A DNA stretch of 64,000 bases, taken from a virus. Both the position numbers and the translations under genes were made by a program. The notes under the pieces are model-generated. The model made no database searches, was not told the origin of the DNA, and saw only the letters and a program-made list of their open reading frames with translations. Location: positions 20,395 through 84,394 of IMG/VR virus record IMGVR_UViG_3300019776_000194. One strand, given 5' to 3'. Below, piece by piece: positions 17,124-26,725 of this stretch; the stretch's first letter is position 1, and every line of letters begins with the position of its first letter.

Positions 17124-20100
17124 TCCATTGTCACCTTATTCCAATTTGGGTTATTTTTATCTAAGCCCTCTTGAGTACCTTCTACAATTGTTTCAGCATT
17201 AGTTCTGCTAGTCTCAATCAAGGTATTCATTAAAGCCACTGTTTGTGCTTGTGCATCTTGACGCATCATTGCAATCTCGTTCTTCAAATCTTCCACTTGT
17301 AGCTTGTACTCGTTAGAAGCTGTAGTAGTAGCTGCAGGAGGTGGAGCCATCGAAGCTGCTTTGGCATTCACTTTCTCTACAGAGTCTTGGAAGGATTTGA
17401 GAACATATTCTCTTCCATAGATTTCAAACTCACGAGTCCAATATGCCATACCTTCAGCATCAATTTGATTGCCAGTTTTATTAGCAAACTTACTGTACAA
17501 TGCTGTGACATAATCTGCACCAGAAGCTCGTCCAAATGTACCGGACAATGCTGCTGCTAATTCAGCAGGAAGTCCTGCTACATCTACAGCAATACCATCA
17601 AACACACCCATCTTAGTGTACAAATTATTCAACACTGTGAGCTGGCTACTCATTGTGTTAACAGTAGTTGTGTAATAACTTTCCGCTACAGACTCAATAG
17701 TGTTCATCTGAATAACGAGCTTGATGAGTTCTTGCTTCTGAGCTTCATTGATTGCTACAAGCTTTTCTTCGGCTGAACGACTATCAATGTTCATCGCATC
17801 TAGAGAATTTGTAATGCTGTTGAAGATTGCTTGATATGCATCACTAGAAGCGTAAGCTGTTCTAGCCAGTTCTAGGTATGTGTTAGCACTACCTGTCAAT
17901 GCACCTTGAGCTATTGTATCACCTGCCTGAGCTTTTGTCAATGTTGCTTCATACTGCTTACGTGCTTCTGCAAGCTTCTGTGTCATTGTTAAAGGAGACA
18001 AGCTACCAAGTTTTAAGCCATCAACATAAGTACGTAATTGTTTCGTAAAGTCAATCATCTTAGTGATAGAATCACGTTCAATTTGGTACTTAGAAATGAT
18101 ACTATCCTTCAACTCACCAGCAATACTCAATTTCTGTTCAACAGTGATGTCACTAGCCATCATCTTCCATAGCTTCTCTGACTTCTTAACAGCAGCTTCA
18201 CGAGTAGCTTCACTACCCCAAAGAACTGTATTGATTTGAGCACGAATGTCACTAGCTTGCTTACTAACACTCAACCACTTCTGAGCTGTCTGAGACAAGT
18301 CATTGATTGTCTCTTTCAAGTTATCTCTTAGAGTAGTCCAATCAGGGAACATTTGGTCAGTGTTTGTGTAGTCCATCTTTTCTACTACTGCTGTCGTAGC
18401 TTCTGCAGCTTTTTCAGCCCATTGCACCACTTCAGCAAATGCACTAGAAACTTTCATCAAGCCAACAAACAATTCATTGTTACCAGCCTTTTGAGCTGTT
18501 TCAACCATAGCTCTGAAAGCCTCTCTAGATGTAGGCATTTCTTTACCTAAATCCTTCATAGCTTTTGCCACAGCATCGACTTTGACTTTAGTTTTCTCTT
18601 CTTCTTTGTAGAAGTTTTCATAGTAACTACCTGCTGTTGCTTGGAATTTATCTAGTCCACCAAACAACGTTACAATAGCGTCAGAAGCTTTGATACCTGC
18701 TGTGTTTAAGTCAAATAGAGTATACCCTAAAGCTTTAAACATACCATTCGTAACTGTGATGTTTGTGGCAAGTCTTCCCATTGTGGCAGCAGAAGATTCG
18801 TTTTGTAACGCTAGTTCTTTCAAATTACCTAACAAGTCTTTTGCAATCGAGTTGGTAATCTCTTCAAATGCTTTAGCTACATTTGCAGATGTTTCTTCTG
18901 CTGTTTTACCAAATGTGAAGTTAATAGCATCTGTACGAGACTTAATACTATCTGCATTCATTCCGAGAGCTTTAGCATATTCACTGGTAGTTACCTTGAT
19001 AGCAGTGTACATGGAGTTAAGCTGATTTAGCAAAGCTTTGTCAGCCTCTAAATTAGGATTATCTACGTATGATTTACCATCAGATGTAGTTGCTGTACTA
19101 TTGCTCAACAGATATTTCCAAGTGTCGGCTCTATCACTTCTCAGTAAACCACCTTCTTGAGTCCAAGCTTGGTTTCTAGTCAAATTATTAGTGCCTAGAT
19201 TACCTGTCACAGTTTGTGGAGCAAACTTCTTATCTTCCATACCAATCAATCTTGGCAATACTCCTAGCAGCGCACCAGCATCTGCAGACAGTCCACCAAT
19301 TCGGAATCCTCCATTAATAGCCTTAACACCTTGGAATGCTGCAACAGCCGCTGCAACGTAAGGAGCCATAGAAGCTACAGATGCCCCCATTGAACCTGCT
19401 GCTGTAAGACCTGTAGTAGCACCAGCTCCTATTGTGCTTCCTGTGAGGGCTGCTGTTTCTGCTGCCATTGCTGCAGCAGATGAGCTTAACCCGATTGCTT
19501 CACCAAAAGCACTTGTTGCAAATGATGTGAAGGCTTCTGCTGAAGCTGCAGATGCTGCTGCAAAACCAGTGGTAATAGAGTTATAAAGCGTAGAACCAAG
19601 CTGTGCTATATTACCAATACCGCCTTGAGCACTTGCTGCATTAGGTGATATGATACTTGCTCCGAAGTTAGAAATAGGGTTGATGATTGGACTCAGTACT
19701 AGACGAGCAAACCAAGACTTGATATCTTGAATTAGTTTCTTGACAGCACTCTCACCACTTTTACCAATTGCATTGTACAATCCGTCAGCAATTTTCTTAT
19801 TAGCAGCTTGATAGTCTGATTCATATTTATCAGCTAAGTCTTTTAAATTTTTCCTAGCACCTAATTCATCCCTAGCCTCTGATTCTCTTTTTAAATTATC
19901 TACAATTTTTTGTTGTTGTGTTAGAAGTTCATCATTCAGACCTCTTTGAGCCATATCAGTTAGTTTGTTCTCTTCCTTGACCATCTTCAATCTAAACAAC
20001 TCACCTTCGGTCTTACCGTATGCTTCAAGTAACATCTCTTGCTGTTCGGCAGATTTCCCTGTGGCATCAGCTTCCTTAGTTAGAGCATCTAAGTTCTCTT

Positions 20101-22600
20101 GAAAGTTTTTCTGCTTCTTGATTTCAGCATTAATCAAATCTTCTTGGATTACTTTATTTTTAGCAATGACAAGTTGTTTTGCTTTTTCTGCCTTCACCAC
20201 ACCATCTACAGCTTGCTTATACTCTAGTTGAAGTTTTGTATACTCTTTTTCGGATTGAGTTCGTTTATCATCAACGCCATATTTTTGAAGTTCCTCATAT
20301 CTTTGCTTTAGTTCTTGTAAAGTGTTTGAGTACGCAACAGTAGAGTCTCTTAAAGATTTATATACATCGTCCCCTTTGTATTTGTCTTTTATTCCAGCAA
20401 TAATTGTATTGTACTCCGATTGCAGTATTATAAGTTTTTTTACTCCGTTTTCTTCCCGATAATACTTTTCATCAATTGCCTTAATTTCTTCCTTCATTTG
20501 ATTAGTTTTATCTAGAGACCACTTCTTTAAATCAAGAGCAAGATTTTTCTGCACTTCTGCATTTTCTACCATCATCTGAGTTCCAACACGTAGTCCATTT
20601 TGCTTAGCAGCTTCCTCTTGGATTTTGTTGTATTCAGAAGTAACTTTGGCTAGTCCAATCAATCCGTTCTTGTAGTTCTCAGACTCAGACCCTTCTCTTT
20701 TTAAAGTAGCTGCAACTTCTTGAGATTTACGAATTAGCGCATCATTAGCTTGTTCGAGTTTTGATAAGTCACTAAAATCACGAACTGTTTTTGGAATAGG
20801 TGATTCTTTAATTAGACCATTCTTCTTAGCTATGAGCATGTATTGTTGCTCTAATTCGGCTGTCTCTTGCTCCATTGACTTGACTAAAGCAGGAATTCCT
20901 TCTTTTTGTCTCTCAGCTAATTTAATAGCTTCTTCCTGTGACTCGTTGTATTTATCGTAAGCCCACTTACCAGCCATAATCACAGCAGCTAGTCCAGTCA
21001 GTACAACTCCGAGAGGTGTTGAAGCTAGAGCAATTGCAGCCTTGGCAATACCGCCTATACCATCAGCTACTTTAATTAATACATTACTTTTTACTACTAA
21101 TGAAATTCCCTCGAATAAATTTGTCAAATATGATATCAAACCACCTGCTACCAGACCTCCAGCAACAATTGAGATAGTGCCTAAATTTTGAGCAACAAAA
21201 TTAAATGCTATACCTAATGTTCTGGCAATTTTTGGAACCATATCTTCTAAGTTCCTAAGAGATTTTACCATTTCTTTAGTAAAACCTTCTTCCTTTGCCA
21301 TTTCCCCAACAGCTTTTTCCCAAGCATTTTTTAGTCGAGTCAAGGCACTGTCAAAGGTGATAGGTAGTGATTCAAAATCTTTTCTCATTTGAGGTAGAGC
21401 ATTAGCTAAAGAACGTTGTAATAATTCTCCTGTAATTTTTCCCTCCGAACCCATCTTCTTCAATGTTTCAGTTGTGTTGGCTCCCCACTGTCCTGTCCTT
21501 CTTAATTCAACTTCAATTGCCCTTAGAATGTTAGGAGAAGCTTCTGCTATAGAATTGAACTCGCCGCCATTCAACCTGCCAGCATTCATAGACTGTGAGA
21601 ATTGCAACATAGCAGAAGCTGCCTCTTGTCCTGTTGCACCAGATAACTTCAATGCAGTTCCTAGGGATTCTACCATATCTTTTGTATCTTTACTACTCTT
21701 ACCCATCATCATTAAAGGATGAGATAATCTTGTGTAAAGTTTAAGAGAATCTTCTAATGGAATTCTAATCTTCTGAGACAAGTCAAATAACTCTGATTGA
21801 GCTTTTACTGCAGATTCCTGAGAGCCTGTAGCAATTTTTAACTTAGCTTCCATCATACTCCAAGCATCTGCTTGTTTTACAATACTGCTTACAAAATTAA
21901 CACCTACATAAGCTAAAGCTGCAGTAGCCATAGAGCGCAGAGTATTAACGTAAACATTTCCTCTGGTATTAACTTCTTCTAACAGTTTTTTCTTCTTGTC
22001 AAAAGCATCATTCATCTTTAAAGCTTGCTCATGTGCTTTTACCATAGCTAACTGTTGATCTGTGACTCCTCTTGCATTTATTTTCAATGCGTTAGAAGAA
22101 CTGTCAAGAGCCTTGATACGTTCTTTTTCAGCAGCTACAGCATCTTTAGTTCTCTGAATATGCATTTCATAATCACGCTTCTCCTGTATAGCTTTTTGTC
22201 TTGACAGCTCATCTGATAGTTTTTTCTCGGCAGAAATCCTAGCATTAACTGCTTCTAAGTAAGCTTCAGTATCTCGTTTCTGTTGCACAAGTTTCCGAGC
22301 ATTTTCAGCCATAGCTAATTGCTTATTTATAGACACAGCTTCTCTGAATGATTCTACATACTGCTTTGTTGCAGCATTGTAGTTCATCATATCTAGTTTT
22401 TGCTCTTGAAGCTTGCGCTTCTTTTCTTCGTCAACAACTGCCTTAGTCGATACAGCGAGCTTCTGTTGGGCAATGACAAAAGCTTTAGTCTCAGCATCCA
22501 CAGAGGAAGCTGCTTTGGCTAAATTGATAAGGTCTGTAGTAGCATCTTTAATACCTTGCGACTTTACTACGATTGATAATTCACTTGTTGTCATTGCCAT
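17120..22600 (-). CDS. Tape measure protein with a C-terminal DUF4214-like module (1826 aa)
   Basis: Sets tail length and is threaded in the tail tube before DNA ejection. Seen: a coiled-coil N-terminal 250 residues; a tape-measure-type segment (LYTRLSHPLMMMGKSSKDTKDMVESL) near residues 280-400; hydrophobic stretches near 470-560 (VAGGLVAGGLISYL, LGVVLTGLAAVIMAG) fit for membrane insertion; and a long helical body. At about residues 1690-1740 a DUF4214-like repeat (YVTALYSKFANKTGNQ, then GMAYWTREF) appears, the same module as in the early protein at 57453-57839. At about 3 residues per nanometre-scale step the length implies a long tail. ATG 22600 follows AAAGGAAGCCTAAT. Confidence 0.92.
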   Translation of the reverse strand: MAMTTSELSIVVKSQGIKDATTDLINLAKAASSVDAETKAFVIAQQKLAVSTKAVVDEEKKRKLQEQKLDMMNYNAATKQYVESFREAVSINKQLAMAENARKLVQQKRDTEAYLEAVNARISAEKKLSDELSRQKAIQEKRDYEMHIQRTKDAVAAEKERIKALDSSSNALKINARGVTDQQLAMVKAHEQALKMNDAFDKKKKLLEEVNTRGNVYVNTLRSMATAALAYVGVNFVSSIVKQADAWSMMEAKLKIATGSQESAVKAQSELFDLSQKIRIPLEDSLKLYTRLSHPLMMMGKSSKDTKDMVESLGTALKLSGATGQEAASAMLQFSQSMNAGRLNGGEFNSIAEASPNILRAIEVELRRTGQWGANTTETLKKMGSEGKITGELLQRSLANALPQMRKDFESLPITFDSALTRLKNAWEKAVGEMAKEEGFTKEMVKSLRNLEDMVPKIARTLGIAFNFVAQNLGTISIVAGGLVAGGLISYLTNLFEGISLVVKSNVLIKVADGIGGIAKAAIALASTPLGVVLTGLAAVIMAGKWAYDKYNESQEEAIKLAERQKEGIPALVKSMEQETAELEQQYMLIAKKNGLIKESPIPKTVRDFSDLSKLEQANDALIRKSQEVAATLKREGSESENYKNGLIGLAKVTSEYNKIQEEAAKQNGLRVGTQMMVENAEVQKNLALDLKKWSLDKTNQMKEEIKAIDEKYYREENGVKKLIILQSEYNTIIAGIKDKYKGDDVYKSLRDSTVAYSNTLQELKQRYEELQKYGVDDKRTQSEKEYTKLQLEYKQAVDGVVKAEKAKQLVIAKNKVIQEDLINAEIKKQKNFQENLDALTKEADATGKSAEQQEMLLEAYGKTEGELFRLKMVKEENKLTDMAQRGLNDELLTQQQKIVDNLKRESEARDELGARKNLKDLADKYESDYQAANKKIADGLYNAIGKSGESAVKKLIQDIKSWFARLVLSPIINPISNFGASIISPNAASAQGGIGNIAQLGSTLYNSITTGFAAASAASAEAFTSFATSAFGEAIGLSSSAAAMAAETAALTGSTIGAGATTGLTAAGSMGASVASMAPYVAAAVAAFQGVKAINGGFRIGGLSADAGALLGVLPRLIGMEDKKFAPQTVTGNLGTNNLTRNQAWTQEGGLLRSDRADTWKYLLSNSTATTSDGKSYVDNPNLEADKALLNQLNSMYTAIKVTTSEYAKALGMNADSIKSRTDAINFTFGKTAEETSANVAKAFEEITNSIAKDLLGNLKELALQNESSAATMGRLATNITVTNGMFKALGYTLFDLNTAGIKASDAIVTLFGGLDKFQATAGSYYENFYKEEEKTKVKVDAVAKAMKDLGKEMPTSREAFRAMVETAQKAGNNELFVGLMKVSSAFAEVVQWAEKAAEATTAVVEKMDYTNTDQMFPDWTTLRDNLKETINDLSQTAQKWLSVSKQASDIRAQINTVLWGSEATREAAVKKSEKLWKMMASDITVEQKLSIAGELKDSIISKYQIERDSITKMIDFTKQLRTYVDGLKLGSLSPLTMTQKLAEARKQYEATLTKAQAGDTIAQGALTGSANTYLELARTAYASSDAYQAIFNSITNSLDAMNIDSRSAEEKLVAINEAQKQELIKLVIQMNTIESVAESYYTTTVNTMSSQLTVLNNLYTKMGVFDGIAVDVAGLPAELAAALSGTFGRASGADYVTALYSKFANKTGNQIDAEGMAYWTREFEIYGREYVLKSFQDSVEKVNAKAASMAPPPAATTTASNEYKLQVEDLKNEIAMMRQDAQAQTVALMNTLIETSRTNAETIVEGTQEGLDKNNPNWNKVTME

Positions 22601-22612
22601 ATTAGGCTTCCT

Positions 22613-23454
22613 TTATCTACTTTGTTTTGCAGCCTCAATTGAAGCCCTAAATTTACTTGCTACTGATTTTCTACGTTCTACAGTCATATCTATTTCAGAG
22701 TACGGAGCGGGTCTGCCCATATCTGTTCCTGCATGAACCTCTGAGACGTAAGCACAACTCATCTCGTACAACATATTTGCTTCCCAAGGAGTTAATCGCT
22801 TATCAGCAATCTCATTCCATGAATATAATTCTTGCCACGTTATCGGAGTAGCCCCATTCATACCCTGCCCACAAAGCCCCATCTCATAAAACAAAAGGAC
22901 TAGAAACTCGGCTGTGCATTGCGGCAAAGAGAGTTCTAGTCCTAATTCTTGTTCTAACAGTTTTGCAGCTCTAGTCTTCTTTTCTTTCTCTGGTACGCTG
23001 TGATACCATCCTAATTGTTTTGCAAAGAGTAGAAGCTCTTCAGACAGGGTTAGAAGAAATTTGCGTTATCTTCCAGAGCTGATTCAGCAAATTCTAACAA
23101 CCAATGGTACTCTGGATTGCCGTATAATTCTTCCAGTGCTGCTGTGTTATCATACTTGCTACCATCATCTGCTTCGAGATGTTCAATCTTAGCTGTCATA
23201 GCTGCGATGAACTTTACACGGTCTGCCAACAATTGCTTGCCAGTGGTTTTAGATTTTACTTTTGCTTGCTGTTTTGCAATGAAGCTATCTGTCTGTGCTT
23301 CAGTGAAATCACGATATTGCTTAGAGGCTTTACCGTAGATGTGAAGAGTGACTTTATTACCTTTATCATCTACTAATTCACCTACGGATGGATGCAATAC
23401 AGTAACTGCGACAGCAGATGTTTTAGCTTTGAGGCTTGAGAGTTTAAATGACAT
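22613..23454 (-). CDS. Tail assembly chaperone G-T frameshift product (280 aa)
   Basis: Made when ribosomes translating the G gene slip -1 at AAATTTC (23062-23056). The zero-frame 133 residues (to NF) are then joined to 147 residues reading LLTLSEELLLFAKQLGWYHSV... to the stop at 22613. The -1 frame is open from the slip site to that stop and reads as a sensible helical chaperone. The position between the tail tube and tape measure genes is the standard one for lambda G/GT-type chaperones. No independent start with a good ribosome-binding site exists for the T part. Confidence 0.85.
23050..23454 (-). CDS. Tail assembly chaperone G (134 aa)
   Basis: The unshifted product of the chaperone gene, ending NFF at TAA 23050-23052 right after the slippery site. 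It contains VTVLHPSVGELVDDKGNKVTLHIYGKASK, a beta-rich N-terminal domain common in this family. It binds the tape measure during tail assembly together with the minor G-T form. ATG 23454 follows AAGGATATAAATAAC. Confidence 0.85.
   Translation of the reverse strand: MSFKLSSLKAKTSAVAVTVLHPSVGELVDDKGNKVTLHIYGKASKQYRDFTEAQTDSFIAKQQAKVKSKTTGKQLLADRVKFIAAMTAKIEHLEADDGSKYDNTAALEELYGNPEYHWLLEFAESALEDNANFF
23056..23062 (-). other. Programmed -1 ribosomal frameshift site AAATTTC
   Basis: In the zero frame the codons read GCA AAT TTC TTC TAA, so A AAT TTC is a canonical X XXY YYZ heptamer. Slipping back gives AAA TTT CTT CTA, which opens the T frame. The G stop lies one codon later, so non-slipping ribosomes terminate at once. 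Confidence 0.88.
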
Positions 23455-23502
23455 GTTATTTATATCCTTATAGTTTGAGAGAATTTTAATTTATGTTGTA
23501 AG

Positions 23503-23522
23503 AGGGGAATCTATGTTCCCCT
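23503..23522 (-). terminator. Attenuator-type hairpin after the tail tube gene
   Basis: A perfect 7-bp stem AGGGGAA/TTCCCCT with a 6-base loop lies between the tail tube gene and the chaperone gene. The 3' side reads CTTACAAC, so it is a weak terminator or 3'-end stabiliser. This would give much more tail tube message than downstream message. Confidence 0.55.
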
Positions 23523-23537
23523 TCTTGTTGCTAGTTA

Positions 23538-23990
23538 TTAAACAGGTACTTCAACGATCACAGAAGTAATCTCGTAGTTTGCACTACCAGCTACAACGTT
23601 ATCAATCGTACCAATTTTCTTAACGAATGATGTAAACAAGCACATGAAGTATGTTACAGCACCATCTTGTTCTTCTACTTTAACTGCAAATGGCAAGTCT
23701 GATACAGAAGCTGCTTTAACGAGAATCTGACCTGCATCAGAAGCTTTAGAAGCAAACTCGTAAGAGCCTGAACCATTGTTAATACTACCTTTAAATTTCT
23801 TAATAACACGATTGCTCAATGGGCTATGGTTAATAACGTTAACTGTTGCACCAAAGTCACCTACGTTAGTGATTTCACCAACTTCAACGTATGTTTTAGC
23901 TGCAAAACCAGCTTGGTCAAATGTTGCTGGATCACCACCTACTGTTGCAATAGAGAGCTTCGTACCTGCTGCGCTGTGAATTTCTGACAT
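23538..23990 (-). CDS. Major tail tube protein (150 aa)
   Basis: Polymerises into the tail tube. The sequence has the tail-tube pattern: GTKLSIATVGG at the N-terminus, YVEVGEITNVGDFGATVNVINHSPL as a beta-hairpin region, and a beta-rich C-terminus (NYEITSVIVEVPV). It is followed by the G/GT chaperones and tape measure, the canonical order. ATG 23990 follows AAAAGGAAACAAC. Confidence 0.82.
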   Translation of the reverse strand: MSEIHSAAGTKLSIATVGGDPATFDQAGFAAKTYVEVGEITNVGDFGATVNVINHSPLSNRVIKKFKGSINNGSGSYEFASKASDAGQILVKAASVSDLPFAVKVEEQDGAVTYFMCLFTSFVKKIGTIDNVVAGSANYEITSVIVEVPV

Positions 23991-24010
23991 GTTGTTTCCT
24001 TTTAATTATA

Positions 24011-24370
24011 TTAAGCGTATACTGTGATTTTTAATGTTGCTGCGCCTGAAAGGGTAACAACGCCTGTTGTGCCTGCTAAATAAGCTTTAATCTTATCTAA
24101 GTTGATAATTTTCTTTGCACCTGCTGCGATAGTCACGTTGTAGCCTGCTGACAAGTCAATCGTAGTAGAGGTATTCGGTACAGGGTATGTTGCTGATGGA
24201 GACGTACCTTTGATGTTCAATGTCAAACTACCGCCTGTAGTATTATCCATCTCTACCAATTGACCACTACCCGCAACGTATGTTAATGTGTCAGAAGCAG
24301 ATGCTGTATTGACAGTAGCTGTTGCCACACCTGTTGCACTTTGTAACACTGTGCTTGTTAATGCTGCCAT
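24011..24370 (-). CDS. Small beta-rich virion protein (119 aa)
   Basis: S/T/A/G-rich, beta-patterned protein (TLTYVAGSGQLVEMDNTTGGSLTLNIKG) between the tail terminator and the tail tube. It is probably a structural component, for instance a tube or capsid decoration. No specific family recognised. ATG 24370 follows AAAGGAAATAAA. Confidence 0.6.
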   Translation of the reverse strand: MAALTSTVLQSATGVATATVNTASASDTLTYVAGSGQLVEMDNTTGGSLTLNIKGTSPSATYPVPNTSTTIDLSAGYNVTIAAGAKKIINLDKIKAYLAGTTGVVTLSGAATLKITVYA

Positions 24371-24385
24371 TTTATTTCCTTTATT

Positions 24386-24428
24386 AAATTTGCCTTACGG
24401 CTAGATAAAGCCCTTGAGGGGCAAATTT
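24386..24428 (-). other. 5'-UTR inverted repeat upstream of the 24370 gene
   Basis: AAATTTGCC (24386-24394) and GGCAAATTT (24420-24428) form a 9-bp stem with a 25-base loop, ending just before the ribosome-binding site of the next gene. It may stabilise or insulate that message. Confidence 0.45.
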
Positions 24429-24433
24429 TGCTG

Positions 24434-24835
24434 CTAATAATTTTCTTGCCTGTATCTGAAGCGTACAGGTGTTACGAGCCACTGTGCTTCATAAAGTGTG
24501 TTCATAATGCTACCTGTTTGTTCTATAGAGACTGTTCCAGTCTTGGGAACGACAGGGAAGAGGTCTATGAGAGCTTGTGCGAGTTCTTCTGACTTCTTTG
24601 TACCAACACCTTCTTTTGTGTATATGTTAAACTGTATCAATCCTGTCAGAGTTTTTCTTGCTGCGCTTACAGTTTGGTTGACAGTTGTAGCAGGAATGAT
24701 GTATAGTTCTATGAATGTTGTGTCAGGTTTTGTGAAAGCTACATTCTCGTAAGCAATTGGAATTGCAGGAGATTGAGCTGCTGCCCAAGCTTTCACTTTA
24801 GCTTCTACTTCTAAGCGTATTGTTCTTTGTGTCAT
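24434..24835 (-). CDS. Tail terminator protein (133 aa)
   Basis: The layout (N-terminal helix, VAFTKPDTTFIELYIIP strand region, GLIQFNIYTKEGVGTKKSEELAQAL, then IEQTGSIMNTLYEAQWLVTPVRFRYR) matches the lambda gpU-like/DUF4128 tail terminators that cap the tail tube. It lies immediately after the HK97 gp10-like gene, as expected. Confidence 0.72.
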   Translation of the reverse strand: MTQRTIRLEVEAKVKAWAAAQSPAIPIAYENVAFTKPDTTFIELYIIPATTVNQTVSAARKTLTGLIQFNIYTKEGVGTKKSEELAQALIDLFPVVPKTGTVSIEQTGSIMNTLYEAQWLVTPVRFRYRQENY

Positions 24836-24837
24836 GT

Positions 24838-25335
24838 TTAGCCTATCTTAGCCTTGATCTTAGCAATACTTGTGTCTATCATTGCATATGGCTTGCTGTG
24901 AGAACCGTTCCAATAAGACCAATCACCATAACCCTCAATAACAACAGCCTCACCCTTAGGATACCCTATAGAATCTACACGATAAGCATACGGCACATTA
25001 TTTGTTAGTGATAGATATCCATCTTTGGCAACAAATGTCTTAGCTGATTTCATTGCCTCAATTCTTGTTATGCTGTCACCACCGTTGTCAGATTTATCAG
25101 AAGTCTCTTCTTGAGAGATTTTATTCTCTGCAGGATACCATTGATTTGCTAACAAACCATCTGTGTATTCAGGACTGCTAGGAGAAGCTCCTCTAGTTTG
25201 TCCTTTCCAAGAAGGACTTGGTGTGAGGTGAACAACAGACAATGAAGTTTCTACAAACACATCGACTATCTTATCATTAACTTCCTGTTGAAGCTCTTTG
25301 ATGTTTGCTTTAATGCTGTCTGCAAAGCTTCCCAT
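24838..25335 (-). CDS. Head-tail/tail completion protein, HK97 gp10-like (165 aa)
   Basis: N-terminal helix (FADSIKANIKELQQEVNDKIVDVFVETSLSVV), then a tryptophan-rich beta region (SPSWKGQTRG, NQWYPAENK) and NVPYAYRV...GYPKGEAVV, a pattern of gp10/gpZ-type neck proteins. Located between connector-type genes and the tail terminator. It has its own promoter at 25350-25378. Confidence 0.68.
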   Translation of the reverse strand: MGSFADSIKANIKELQQEVNDKIVDVFVETSLSVVHLTPSPSWKGQTRGASPSSPEYTDGLLANQWYPAENKISQEETSDKSDNGGDSITRIEAMKSAKTFVAKDGYLSLTNNVPYAYRVDSIGYPKGEAVVIEGYGDWSYWNGSHSKPYAMIDTSIAKIKAKIG

Positions 25336-25349
25336 TTGTTTGTCCTATG

Positions 25350-25378
25350 ATTATACTATGATAGTGGTTAAAAGTCAA
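25350..25378 (-). promoter_or_regulatory. Sigma70-type promoter for the tail genes
   Basis: Leftward: TTGACT (25373-25378), 17 bases, TATAAT (25350-25355), 15 bases from the start at 25335. It would raise tail gene expression independently of the head promoter. Confidence 0.82.
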
Positions 25379-25385
25379 TAGCTGC

Positions 25386-25664
25386 CTATCGTTGCTTGCA
25401 AAATAAAAATATAGTTCTAGAATCTTTTCTTCCAACAGATGTGGTAATTGAATTTATTAGTTTATACCTAGACTTATCAATCCCGCCTTCTACTAAAATA
25501 GAAGTAATTGTCCCTGAGTTCTGAGGAGAGGAAGCTGATAAACTCCCCACATCCCATGTACTCTCTACAATTGTTTCACCGTCCTCAAGCCAACCTTCTA
25601 TCTGCCAGTTAAGCCCATAATCTAGCTTTGCTCCAACAGAATGTTCAAACTCTTTATCCATCAT
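25386..25664 (-). CDS. Phage fibre-tail adaptor-like protein (92 aa)
   Basis: LDYGLNWQIEGWLEDGETIVESTWDV followed by ITTSVGRKDSRTI matches a small widespread family annotated as fibre-tail adaptor (recalled, not searched). It overlaps the preceding repeat-protein gene by four bases, start ATG 25664 or 25661. Confidence 0.6.
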   Translation of the reverse strand: MMDKEFEHSVGAKLDYGLNWQIEGWLEDGETIVESTWDVGSLSASSPQNSGTITSILVEGGIDKSRYKLINSITTSVGRKDSRTIFLFCKQR

Positions 25665-26725
25665 TTCACCCTTAATATTCTAATTTCTTTTTTAACATTA
25701 TCTATCCTGTTTTCAGCAGTTACGTTAGAGAATCTATTTTGTCTCTTAACATTCAATGTTCTTAGAACATCAAGTACATAAGTGATTGGGGTTTCTACAG
25801 TTGCATCAGCTACCAACGTATCAGTATCTTCAGAAGCATTTAAAGATGCACCAATACTAGAAGAAACTTCAGAAATACAAGTGTCTCCATCATCGTACAC
25901 ATTAGCATTAGCAGCTACAACATTCATAGCATATGATGCTAATGTGTCTGCAACTTCTCCAACTGCAAACGATGCTTGAATTAATGTCGCAGCAGAGGAC
26001 GTTACACTGTCACTGCTTTCTGTTATATTTGCACTACCAGATATGGGTGCGAATCCTGCAGTGGCTGAAATAGTGTCAGCAAGCTCTTGAGCATTTGCTG
26101 TGGCAACTATTGCAACAGTACCTCCACTTACAACAGAATCAGAAGCTTCAGTTCTGGATACATTTCCAGAAATAGCCACCGTACCAGCAGACGTTACAGT
26201 TGTAGCAGACTCTGTTATTGATGCTGCACAAGAAACTAAAACTCCACCACTACTTGTTGCGCTTGTTGCGTCTTCTGTCATCGAAGAACTTGCAACAATG
26301 GCTACAGTGGAGCTACTTGAAACATTGTCAGCAGATTCTGTGATGTTAGCGTCTCCAGTTATAGGAGTGCTACCAACCGATCCACTACTTGTAACAGTAT
26401 CTGATCCTTCTGTAGTACTTGAAGTGCCGACAACAGCCACACTAGAAGTAGAAGACAAGCTTGTAGCTGATTCAGTTATTGTAGCTGTTCCAGATATACT
26501 AACAACTGTTGCGTTAGTTAGCGAGTCTGCCGATTCAGAAATACTTGCATTACCTGAGACATTCACACTGGAAGTGTTTACAAGAACATCAGCACTCTCT
26601 GTTATGTTCGCAGAAGAGCTTACAGAAATACCGGAGCTTGATGTCAGATTGTCTGGAGACTCTGGGATATTTGCATTAGCAGATATCCCAGAGCCGCTAT
26701 CTAATAGAGCTAGTAATAACGACAT
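25661..26725 (-). CDS. Tandem-repeat virion protein, about 14 ITESADS units (354 aa)
   Basis: From residue 18 to about 300 the chain repeats a roughly 22-25-residue unit built on A-x-I-T-E-S-A-D-S-x-T-S-S (variants SMTEDATSA, STTEGSDTV, AVGEVADTL). I count about 14 copies. A C-terminal basic tail (LRTLNVKRQNRFSNV...KKEIRILRVK) follows. Similar repeat proteins occur next to fibre-tail adaptor genes in other phages (memory only). It is probably an extended fibre or head decoration. Repeat number can vary by recombination. Confidence 0.68.
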   Translation of the reverse strand: MSLLLALLDSGSGISANANIPESPDNLTSSSGISVSSSANITESADVLVNTSSVNVSGNASISESADSLTNATVVSISGTATITESATSLSSTSSVAVVGTSSTTEGSDTVTSSGSVGSTPITGDANITESADNVSSSSTVAIVASSSMTEDATSATSSGGVLVSCAASITESATTVTSAGTVAISGNVSRTEASDSVVSGGTVAIVATANAQELADTISATAGFAPISGSANITESSDSVTSSAATLIQASFAVGEVADTLASYAMNVVAANANVYDDGDTCISEVSSSIGASLNASEDTDTLVADATVETPITYVLDVLRTLNVKRQNRFSNVTAENRIDNVKKEIRILRVK

